Below, in pieces: positions 49,901 through 62,519 of a stretch of DNA of 64,000 bases. This DNA comes from Ophiodon elongatus. Lineage: Eukaryota > Chordata > Actinopteri > Perciformes > Hexagrammidae. The notes under the pieces are model-generated. The model was not told the origin of the DNA and searched no databases. It saw nothing but the letters and a program-made list of their open reading frames with translations. The stretch covers positions 5,177,001 through 5,241,000 of the forward strand of contig JACSYO010002116.1 of the NCBI GenBank assembly GCA_016806645.1, read 5' to 3'. Numbering within the stretch: position 1 is the first letter of the stretch; every line of letters starts with the position of its first letter. Made by a program: the position numbers and the translations under genes.

Positions 49901-52900
49901 CTTCCTGGCTGAGGGTGTGAGTAGCGGTTTATGTATGTTTCTCTATACACGTGATAATTTCCTTCATTCATTGAGTGAGCGTTTCCTGTCTGCGCTGAGC
50001 TTAATGTCACTTAATCAACACAAAAAACACACTACATCCAAAATATAACAGCGGTGAACAAGCTTATAGGTGGCACTAAAACTATTAAACACCAGTATGA
50101 ATTAGAGTTAATTAACAGTACAATTATACAGATTAAGATAAGATCAGTAACAGAGGGACCTTTCCTACAAACCACACGATAATATCATTACTACTGCAGT
50201 CAAACTAGTAAAGCCTGCCGGACTACAAGTTACGACCCACAGCTTACAAGCAACCCACTTCTCTGCTTAGCAGCCAGAAAACAGCAGGTGCAGAAATATG
50301 GCTGTCCAAACCCCTGCAAGAAAGAAAAGGGGAAGCAAGGGGGGTCTTCATACAGTGTATAAACAGCTAAAAAAGACGTGTAACGGGGAAAGAGAAGAGC
50401 AATGACTGTTACCGTGGAAACTGACCTATTTATTGCTGACTTTGTTGTCACATCCTTTAAAACCACCTGGAAAAGACAAGCCAAACACTCACATGCAGAA
50501 GCCCAGGTCCTCAGTGATTGAGTAGGCACAATAACAACACCAGCCTCCAAATAAAGCACTCCAATCAGCTAAATCCAGGGTGGCAGAGAGAGCGAGAGAG
50601 AGAGAGAGACAACGGAGGACAACCTCTAGATGAGCTCCACTGTAGCTTAGCCATCTGCAGCGAGACAATAGACCCCAGGGCTGCCTTTACCTTGTCTGTC
50701 CTCGGAGGAAGCCCCTCCGGTTTAGGCAGCATATCCCTAAAAGGTATTGGTGGCCATCTTGCTTTGCCTTCCTTCAGCCTCAAAAGAAAACGCTGGCTAC
50801 AGTAGCCGTGTGCAGGGCAAGCTCCTGGGTGTCATGACCAGTGCGACTGTGAGCCGCTGTAGCAAAGTGCTGCTACAGCAGACATGCACACACTCGCCGC
50901 ACACACACAGACATTTAGACACACGCACACACACACGGGATGCCTTTCGCAGACGCAGACAGAGCCTCATCAGCCAATGGCGTGAGGACCTTTGTGGCTT
51001 GTAAATTATCTTCCATGCCTAGACTCTCCTAAACAAAGGATCCCCTATGTGGGCTTTTTACTCCAGCCCTACACACATGGATTGGTGGCAAGCTGTGGAA
51101 CGGATACTGCACACATGCTGGATCTGGATCACAGGAAAACAATTCCATCACCACTGAGATATTAACCCCTGAAGCAGCTCGCCACACTGCTGTTGGGCAG
51201 TTTGTGATTCATACTGAATTCCTTCCTTGCCCAACAGCTGAAACAGTTAGTTAACAAATATAAATACCTTATTTCTTTCCAATATTTATTTAAGGGTAAA
51301 CTGATAAATCTGAAAAAAAGATAAATTGCTTCAGCCCCATGTCAAGAAAAATGCCTTTCAGGGAAAAAGGTTTCCTTATCACATGCTTCCTTTTCCTTCT
51401 TTATATCAACGTTAACTGCATATCTTTGGGTTTTAGACTGTTGGTCAGATGAAACAATTTGAAGGCTTCAACTTGGGCTCTGGCTTTTCATGGTCATTCT
51501 TTAGCATTTTCTGACATTTTTATAGAGAAAACAGTCATCAAAACCTTATTTGAAAATGAAAATAAGCCGTACTGGCAACCAAACATACACCTACGACTGA
51601 AGGATGATCAATTTGACTCCTTGAGCCGCATAGAAAATCTGGGTGGTGAGAATGTAAAAGAATGCAAATGTTAAAATGCTCGTGAGCAAAATATTTGGTC
51701 TCTGAAGCAGAAGTCAGCGTCACATGACTACGACACTGGCAAGTTTGCAGATAGGAGCTTGTGCTTGTGTGAATGTCTCCCTCCTCCTTAAACTGCTTCC
51801 CACGAGTTTTAAGTCATGTGATCAATTATCTATTATATTGAACAGTGTAAGTTATGTGCATGTTTGTGGCAGCATGTCTAATTTTCCCAAGATCTAGAGA
51901 CGTTGCGGAAGACTGTGGCGGGAGCAGGAAAGAGGATGTTCCCAACATCAACACTGTCTCAACAACCCTTCCCCTCATGCTCCCTCATCCAACCCAAAGC
52001 GTTTTTTTTTTTTTTTTTCCTCTTTCTAAACAATTCCCTGAGAATAAGCTGCGGTTAGAGAAAAACAAGGCGACAGAAAGCAAAAGACAAAGAGAGAAAA
52101 ATCTTGTGAGAGAGTAAAGCACTTCCCCCTTTTAGAGGCAACCATGTGGCCAAGACGCCGAGGTCATACCGGGACAAGGAAACATGAAGGCAGCCCGAGC
52201 CGGTGCCTGTCGGTAACACTCCAGTAACCCACCTCAGCCGAGTGTTTGATAATGGAAGCAGAGAGCGTGCAGCTTAATCCATACACAACAATGAGAACTA
52301 CATTAACGTAGTGTTCATGCAATAAGCATGCAAATATCAGGATGAATAAATAGACAAGCACGTCCTGGTGGAAGATGAAGTCATTATTTAGGGATTTAGC
52401 AATAAGCCATGTCAAAATCTCAAAAGGTATTCATAAGCAGGTTACACCCAATATGCCTTGTTGTAGCCAATATAGCACATGATTACATGTATTTTTTTTT
52501 TTAAAGAGAACAGATCCTTTGTGATAACATTAACACACGTCACAGTTCATTTATAAACATGAACATTTTCACACCATATTAACATTTCACTACAATGTCA
52601 GAACACTTCATTGAAAATGAAGATTTGCATGCTTTTATCTGTTACGATCCCACTGCAGAGTTCAACAGTCAGTTATTCAGTTAGATGCTTATAACTTATC
52701 ATAGTCACACTCCTGCATGCTGTATCACATATCTTGCATAATGTTTATGCAGTCTCACAGCAAACATGTTCAAAACCAGTGCCTTGGAACAATATCAGAC
52801 AGTGAATGTATTAATTTGATGTAGTGTGGTGGCTGCTGAGTGTGATTGTTTTTCTCTCATTATCTTGATTTATTTTCTTCAAACAGGCTGTATTCAGATT

Positions 52901-55900
52901 TGATGTTGTTTGCTAAGTCTTAGCAGGTAGCTCATGATTTAGTGTACATCTGGGAGTACATGTTTAGCATCAGAAACAAGTAATATTCAACAGAAGTCAT
53001 GTACCCCAACAGCAATAATCACATGTTTCATGACACTATAAAACAAACACAGATGCAGACTAAACACTTGAAATATACACAAGGCATGTGGATCAAACTT
53101 TACCCCACAAAATAATATTTCCCAAGCATTGTCAGTGCAACAGAAAACCTCAGTCCACCTTACAAAAACATATTCTCAGCTTTTTTAATCACAATGTGGA
53201 TCTGTGCCTGCAGATTAAGAACTTATATGGCCAACCCATGTGGACATATGGTAGCTTTTACTGTAGTTTAACCCTGAACTGGACAGAATAAATGTATATG
53301 GACACCTGCCAAATCAATGTGTACACATAACAGAACTTCGCTACCATTTACATGTGCCAAACTATGCATAATTCAGTATTTCACTACTATAAATCAAGAA
53401 TAATGAGTCACACTTACCAAATTGAAGAGCACCATATCTGGGTTTAATAAATATATTTTCAGATACATTGTGGCAGTTATAGCTGAGCTCTCCTCTCAAT
53501 GGGAATGTCTCGGGTAGTCTGACAGGTTTGGCGTTTGTGGCAAAGTCTACAAACTAGAGTGTCAAACAGGTTACACCAACCTAAACAGTAAAGCAAGTCT
53601 GTGTAGGACACAACCCTACCACTAGCATGGACTGCATTAGTTGCACTGTGCTTCTCTGCCTTCATAATAGTCCTTGTCCTGCAGCCACTCCATTCCTGCA
53701 TCCAAAAATACTCCACAACTACTTGCAATATTGCACCGCACCCTTAATTTTCAGCTCTTTAAATGTCCCATATGTTTTTTTCCTTTAACAAGCTACCCAG
53801 CTCTCGTTAGGAACAAGTAGTCTGGACATTATTCACTCTTAAGCAGCAGTATATGAGCATGCAAGTGAGGTAAAGAAAGTTGCTCTGCACCACAGTCGTA
53901 AACTATCTCTGACACATCTGGAGTCTGACCTATTGGAGACCGGCCCGGTGATGGAGCTGTGCCAAGCGTGATTATTGCCAATAAGGTGTCATTACTGCAT
54001 TTGCATGGAAAAGCTGTAGATCTTTGATGAAGGGCACTAGTTTTGGAGTTTCTCCTCTTCTTTCTTATTTATGTAAGTTGTGACTTTCTACCTTCAGTGA
54101 AGGATAATGGAGGTTATAGTGGTAACAACCATGGGGGAAACGGGAAAACATAGCTCCGTGCTTGTACTTGTCCCCATGTTGTTCATCTAGTTCACTCATG
54201 CACAATCTCTTCCACAATCACACAGATTCAAACTAGTGATGCATCGAAACTGATATCGGTCCGATACTGACTCAAATAGCTGGAACGGCTATCAGTGAAG
54301 ATGGGGGCACCCAAAACAACTCCACGGTCCCTCTGCAAACTGTGTCGCATTCTCATATGTCCCTGATGGATTCTGGAATGTGACACCAAGCTTTATAAAC
54401 GGCTACGGAAATCGTCCACTGAGGTTGTTATCAAAAAATTCTGATCGGAAAAGTAATTCTCTTCATTTTGTGTATAAGTGGGTTGGGAAAGAAAGCATCA
54501 GAGGGACGAGTAGAGGAAAAGGGATGGTGAAGCTTCACTGTAGGTGACTTACTTTTCCAAAAGAACATATGTGGACTCAAGACTGTGACTTGACCTCAGT
54601 GCAGCCATCAACCACTCCAGCCTCCACTCCCGTCTTGAGTCCTCCCTCGACATCACTGGCACAGCCCTCTCCTGGTTCAAATCATGCCTCTCCGACCAAA
54701 GTTCAACTCTGACACAGCCCCGGTCTCTCGAGGTGTCCCCCAAGGTTCGGTACTCGGTCCCCTCCTCTTCATCCTCTACATGCTAACATGGTAACATCAT
54801 ATGCCACCATGGTCTCCATTTCCACTGCTATGCTGACGACACCCAGCTCTACATCTCCACCAAATCCATCACCCTTACCACTCACTCCACCATCACCAAC
54901 TGCCTCACAGACACAGACTTGGATGCAAGCCAACTTCCTCAAACTCAACAGCAACAAATCTGAAATCCTCATCATCGGCCCCAAATCCCAAAACAATTAC
55001 CACCACAACTTCTCACTCTGCATCGATGGCACCACTGTTCTTGCTTCCACACATATTCGTAACATTGGTTTCATTTTTGATCAAACCCTCTCCTTCGAGC
55101 GCCACTCAATCACATCTTAAAAACATTGGCCGTCTATCCTCCTCCCTACTATTTACTTTCAACCTGTGATGCAACTGATGTATGTTTTTGTTTTGTTTAT
55201 TACTGTTATGTCATATATCTGCCTTGTTCATATTGTTATTGCTTTTATTGTTTCTGTCTTTACCATGTAAAGTGCCTTTAAGTGCTTTTTCAAATGTATT
55301 ATTTTTATTATCATAAAATGTCTGCACAATAGCTTTCTGTACTCTCTTTTACATGCCCTCTGCTTCCTCAACAAACACAAATATATACAAATGCAGGTTT
55401 GTAGCGTTCACACTTCCTGTATTGACAGTTTGTAACTCATGGGGGGTTACCAACCACCAACAGCACACCCAAAACCCACATGGACTCAATTTAAGAGCCG
55501 ACAGTGGTTGGTCAGCATGAGGGGATGGCGGGGCACTCCAACTCTCACACATCAGGCCCAGGAGGGAGGAGTTTTAAAACCTGTATGCATCGACAAAATG
55601 TCCTCTTTAACCTTGTGTCTCTACTATCGATGTCTTTACCTGCTGATTTTGGTCGGTATAAGACAATAATCTGTACAAACACACAATTAAGTATTAACTC
55701 TGATCATAGTTCTATGGTTTTGAGTTTCGGAGTAGCTGTGGCTAAATATGTGTTTCACCTTGAGAAGGATATAAGGAGGAAGGGGAGCAGGTCCATCAGT
55801 TTAAGTAAACACTGACACACACGCACACGCTGTCACTGACCCAAATACACACACAAACACTATGCAGGCAGAGCAGCATGGGGGCCCCAGATCCTCTCAC

Positions 55901-55989
55901 AATGAGACAGGAAAAGGCTTACTTAAGTTTGCGCTAGTACAACATGCTGAGTAGGCATGTTGCCATATGACTGCACGTGTGCGCGCACT

Positions 55990-56065
<76 letters not shown>

Positions 56066-58313
56066 TATGTGTGCAGACAGATGCATGCAAACTCCAGTGG
56101 TGCAGTAAAGAGCGACTGCACTTACTGTAGAGCAACAGACAGGGCTGGGAGGATAATGAATGATGAACAAAGGGAATTATGGACAAGGCAAAGGGATGAA
56201 CATCATTACAACTCAGCGGATGGCATTCTGGGTGTAGAAATAATGACAGGAGGGAGCGAGAAGAGTTTATATCCCTGTCAGGTGTATAAGATATAGTCTA
56301 AGGTAGACAGGTCAGGTTGATGCATGAATGAGCTCTGGTTTCTCCAGAAGGAGACCATTGTGTACCCTTGGTAGGATTTGAGTGGCATTTCTTTTGGGGG
56401 GCAAAGTGAGAATTTCTTTTCACCCAGAGAAACCAAGTGGCACGACTTCAAAGCTTATCCAGGGCCTTAAAGCCTTACAACAGTCAGGACACGGTACAAA
56501 CTCACAGATGCAACGAACCTAAGAGGGCTCAGGAGTGAAGCATTAGCCGTATCAATGTTTAACTCAAATATCTTGCTGAATTATTAACATTATAGATAAT
56601 AAAAAACATACAATCTTTGCATTGTTGTTGTGGAAGAAACAGAATTGCTGCTGAGCTGCGACAGCTGAATGTGTATTAAAGCAAACTGAGCGGAGTCCTT
56701 CATTAAAGTCATTAAATCACTGTCTCTGGTTGGATGTAAGCCTTCAACCTGGCACCGCCTGGGCCATACATCTGCTCTGATGTATAGTGGGGTCTGGCCA
56801 AATAACTCAGCCCCAAATCAAATAAAAAAGACATTTTCCCTTGTCCACGGAGCCCTTTTCTGGGCCACTACCCAAGCCCTGCAGCTATTACCGATAACTA
56901 CCTCACAGGGTTGTTTTAAATTTAATTGGCTTGGACCCAGTTAACAGAAAATACAAAGCAGCCCTAATCATAGGCAAGCTCATATCATAAAATGTGTGTC
57001 TATGCAGAGGAAGAGGAAGAAGAAGAAGAGGAGAGAGAGTAGGATCAAGCACAATAGAATCTGCTTGGTCATAATGAGTTATCCCTGTTAAAATGTTGGC
57101 AGTTTCTCTGACATTTCATGAACCTTCATCGCTACCTCGGCCTCCTTCTGTCCCACACATTGACATGATGTGAAGGAAAAAGTGTGGATGTGTTTCTTTC
57201 CTTCAGCTCATTGCCAGTGTGCCCACATGCACATGTGGGGGTACCTGTACTAATTTGTATGAAAGGAGAGTGACACACCAAACTCTATCATGGCTTAGAA
57301 AATAAATTTGAAGAGTTATAACAAACAAAATGTGACATTTTCTACAAGTTTTTTTCCCCTAAAGGCAGCCAGCTGTTCCATTTCACGTCAGTACAACAAT
57401 CGACTTGAAGAGACTTGAAACTTATTTGAGATAGAAAATGCATCACAGTGAACACCATGTTTAACAATTCTAGATATTACAGTATGGTAATGTAGACCAG
57501 TGCAGATTCAAATTGATCCGTACTTGGAATTTGGATATATTTCTTACTCTTACCCTTTATGTTGTCATTGAAATATATTATATCAACATACATGGTATAT
57601 TATTTTCAGTACTTTTTTGGTAATAAAACTGAATGTTAAATGTAAAATCTGTATATTGTCAAATTCTTCCTCCCGATACAGTTGAGAATCTTGAAAACAT
57701 AGTTAACAGTATAACACAGTGCCCCAAAATACTACATATCGATAGTGCACCTGCGTTACAAATATTTAAATGGTGCATAAAGAGTATCTATACCTCTATA
57801 TATAAGGGTCATGTCACGAGTGTATTGGTAAAATAACCCAAATGCAATAAGCTTTCTGAATGGATTGATTTACAGAGATAATGCAGGCAATTTTGTCTTG
57901 TATAAGGCGTTGCAGGCATCCACAGCTTGCTGCTGACCCACTATGAGCAGGACAATCTGAGTAGTTTAACCTAATTACCTGGATATAGGTTACTGGGTTC
58001 ACAGCCTTAAAACCCATAGTGGTTATCTCCACTAATCCTCCTTACGACCCTGAGAATACTCCATCAGACAACCGTGGCAGGTCAAAGGTCAGCACCAGAC
58101 AATGAGGTTGCCATGGCAACCGTCGTTGCTGAAGACTTCCACTGCTCTGTGTGTGTGTGTGTGTGAGAGCGAGAGGGGGAAGAGGAGCTGAGACCTGACA
58201 CAAGCGTCTGTTGGGACAAATCACTCTCACTTTACATTAAACTGGTTCCATTTAAGAACAATGAGGCGGTTTTGCTGCATAAAAGACTGAACTGCAAGCT
58301 GTAAAAACCTACA

Positions 58314-58372
<59 letters not shown>

Positions 58373-61300
58373 GTGCATGAACATCCCCTTTGACACAAAA
58401 ATACAGGTAAGATCATTCACACGCACACACAGATACACACAGCTTTGAATATCAGTTACAAAGCAAACTGTCACCGTTGGGTGCTCCAGGCTGCCTGTCC
58501 TCCCCACCAGAGTGCTGTCTGAGGGATCGGCAAGTGTTTTCCAAATACACGTGTTATCTCAGCTGGGCTACTCCTCTGGCAAATGCATTGCAGCAGAAAA
58601 AAAGAGAAGTGCGGAAGATAAATTAGTTTGCAGGAGGAGCTGGGGCTAAGCTGGCGAGCTCACTGTAAGCATGTAGGCTACTATTTGTAAAAACTATAGT
58701 CTGCCTGCAGCTGCATTGTGCTGATCTCAATATTTCCTTAACTATGTTATTATGGTGCACCTCAAACTTAACCAAAGTCTACCTCACCAGCTGCATGGTC
58801 TTGATAAATGCAGTGACAGAAGGAGACAGAAGCAAAGATAATAGTTATACTATGAGTGAGTGCTGCTTTTGTGCTGCTTTTTGTCTAAGGTAAGTCACAT
58901 ACAGATATTGTATAAGTAGAGCTCGGCAATAATTCTATACGTTTATTTATGGTCTTTCAATGGAATCATATTGTGATGAAATCATGTATCGAGAAATCAT
59001 GATATAATCTTGAAACTGTTAAGTTCATTTTGCGCTGAAGTTGTTAATTAATGAGAAAGCACGCAGTGCTTTTTATTTGTCATGTATTTAATTCAAACAA
59101 GAGTGTATATAGAATTACCGGAAAATATGCTCTATTGGGATATATAACGTTTTCGAGATATGAAGTGACCTATACCGGGATAGAAGATTTTGGCCATATC
59201 GCCAAGTGCTAGTTATACCATATGCTGGAAACGAAATAAAAAAGATGGGCCCTTTTCCCCACAGCGGTTAGGCAACCTCCCACCGCAGATTCAGACCGTG
59301 AAAAATATATTTATTTTTGAAGACCGTCCCCCACATCGTCTGCTTCGAAAAATCCTGGCCCTTGGACAAATGTAGTTGATGACCCCCGCTTCAGATGAAC
59401 CCAGGTTTCTAGTCGGTGCAGGAGAATAGAGTGATCAATCATGTCAAAAGCAGCACTCAAATCTAAAAGCATTGGGACTGAGCAGTCACCTCTGTCAGCT
59501 GTTCAAAGTAAATCTTTAGAGACCTTCACAAGGCTGTGTCTGTAATATGGAGATATGACTGAAAACTGTTCAAATACGCTGTTATTCATAAAAGACATTA
59601 ATTGGGTTGAATTTCACTCCCACCGTAGGTAACCAAAGATGCCAGAAGTCCTATTAATAATCAATAATATACAAAAAAAACAGGTAGGTATATGTATCTA
59701 TGCATATATGAAATACTGTATCAGCTGATAACAACGGAAATGATCAGAACTGCAAAAATGTCGACATCTTGCATCCATTTATGAATTTCATTATGTATTT
59801 AAGAGCTTGTGCTAGTTTATTTAAAATGAGCTGCAAGCAGTGAGTGTCAGAGGGGCAACCGTTGACACAATAAGTGGTTGATGATTTGATGATAGCTGTG
59901 TGTTATAATGTAATTTTTTTGGGGTAGTATTGTGCAGAAATGTGAATGTTTAAAACATTATCTATGAGTGCTGACATCATCTGCCTGGTTAGCCCATGCA
60001 ACAGTGAGTCAGTTCTGCAGCCTACAGCTCTAAACATGTCAGGACCGTTTCGATAAACTCACTCTGTAAATACTGGAGCTCTCGCACTCTTTGAACTGTA
60101 GTATTTTCTTTCTGGTGTGTACGTGTTAGCGTGTGTGTGTGTGTGTTGGTGTGTTCAGGGCCAGATCAGACAATGAAGTGAGACCTGTCCACACTGCATA
60201 ACACAAAGCGAGGCCACGAGGGGGCCATCAAGCCTGACGTTTGTCTTTTTTTTTTTTTTAAAGGCTCACATTATTTCTTATTAACACACAAACCATGGAC
60301 TGTTCTTTTTTTGAAAAGGTTTTAAGTGTTTTTGTTTGTCTTCATATTCATAAGCCAATGACTGTTCAATCTGTGGTCTGTTTTGTGTGTATTTTTTAAA
60401 GTGTGTTAAGTATATAATGTTTTATGACACAGTAAAACCAAACCACAGTAGCTCACCATGGTAAAACCAGAAACAGAATCCACATGCCACTACATGATCT
60501 TCTCTTTGGCCTCTGCCCCTTTTTTCCACAATCTTGTGGAGGTATAAACTTGAAAGGGTGTGTGAGCTTGATCAGCAGGACTGGCCAGCAAGTATTTTAA
60601 CATATTACTCAGACTATAAGTACACATAAAGTGAACCCTCACACACTCACAGTGTGGTTCCTTGAATTACATATTTTAATAAAAGACAAGCGGTACAGTT
60701 GCCTCACCGGTTCGGAATCTATAATTAAGGAAAGGGTGGATGGGGATTTTGACCTACAGCTACATCGTGATCAGCACCTGGTGCAGGCTCCACCCCCTGC
60801 AGTTGTATAGAATCAAACAAATACCCGTTCCCAAACCACAAACACAGGCATTGCATGTATGTCAATGTGATGTGAGTTAAGAGAACTGGGAGAGGATCTG
60901 CAGTCCAACAGCATGCATGCCCCACACAAATATGTATAATATGTAATGTCAAAAGTAACAACCACGTGTACCGCAAATGTCTATTTTACTCACACACACA
61001 CACACTGACCCACATTTCCTTCTATTCCAAATAACATGTTCAGAAATCTCTTCCAGGCCTGATATTTCTCTCCTCGCCCCCTCTTACACTTACACAGAAA
61101 TAGTGCACAGAGGTCATGACTACGAGATTCAAACACCTCGAATTTGAAGGAAATTGCCCTTTGCCCCCGACTATTTCTGACACTGATCACTACTTATACC
61201 GCAGGTATTATATAATCAGCCTTAATCTGCTCCTGCCGCTGCTACGACTCAGAGGACTCTGCCAGTGCATGCATACACTCTTGCAGAAACAGACACATGG

Positions 61301-62474
61301 ACCCTCACTCACAGTTGTTCACACACAGCCCTCCCCCAGCCGCATGGACACCACTGAACTATGTACATGGTTATGTGGATCTGGTAGCCAGCTGCTGGAA
61401 GGAACTCTTACTCCCACTTACCACAATTATTGAGAATATGTCTATGAGCCATCTGTCCCTACATAAGCAAGTTATTGATTAACCATAATAAGATTTGCTT
61501 TTAGCCAAGACCTCATCTGAATCATTCCAATACTACTTTACAAAGTTTCATGCACGGACAATTAAACAGTTTAACCCTGCATTAATCATCTTGGCCATTA
61601 GGTGGTAGAATAATTCCAATACAAGCTGACAACCACACGGCCCTGACAAAATGTTGATACTGCTAAAGTTAGCAAATACTTTGTACACATGCTCCATACA
61701 CAGAGCAATGTTATAACCTCATTGCAGTTGTGGTTCTGGACGGTTAACGAATCTAACTCCACCACTCAATAATATTTTTGCTCTGTTTTTGGTCTCAACC
61801 TGAGAACATATATGGGCCGTTCAGTTGGAGTTGAATGTAAGTCCGATAATCCCTCCCTTTTAGCTTTGTCTTTGGTCTCTACCAACTCCTGAGGGAAGTG
61901 TTTGTCCCTTTAGTTGCTACATGCTCTACTATGTTCACCAGCTAGTCGCTAACTGTCTCTGTCTGCTGATTGGTGCTGAGCAGATAACGTACAGTGTTTT
62001 TCTACTAAAAAAAGCTGCCTGCTGTGGCAGAAACTGACACTATGAGTAGAGTGGTGAGAGACTGAATCAAAACATTTAAGTTGATGGCAAAACAATTAAA
62101 CAATAAGCTTAAACTTGCTACAGAGCTATGTAAAGCTAAAGGTAGCTGTATATTCAGGCGATAAGTCTCTGCAGGTCCATCACTACAAGCAACTCTTTTC
62201 ACATTGTCTCATTGCTTTCACATCGTCATTTGATAGAAAAATATAGATTACAGCTGTTTTAAAATTGATTGGGAAAAATTCCTCTCTTAACAAACTGTTC
62301 ATTCGTTGACTTAGTGGTTCTAAAATATGCCTTCACAATGCCATTCAGTGCCACTTTGCAAAAACATCCGGCTCAAATTGGCCTTAATTACATACCCATC
62401 TACAAACACAAACATGCACATACACAGTCACCACGTGCAACTCACAAAATAGCTCATCTCTTACTTGCACCATG

Positions 62475-62519
<45 letters not shown>

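Noticed and set aside
54788..55120. 110-codon plus-strand frame as a possible nested gene
   Set aside because: It is part of the decayed LINE reverse transcriptase, with the YADD motif in another frame.
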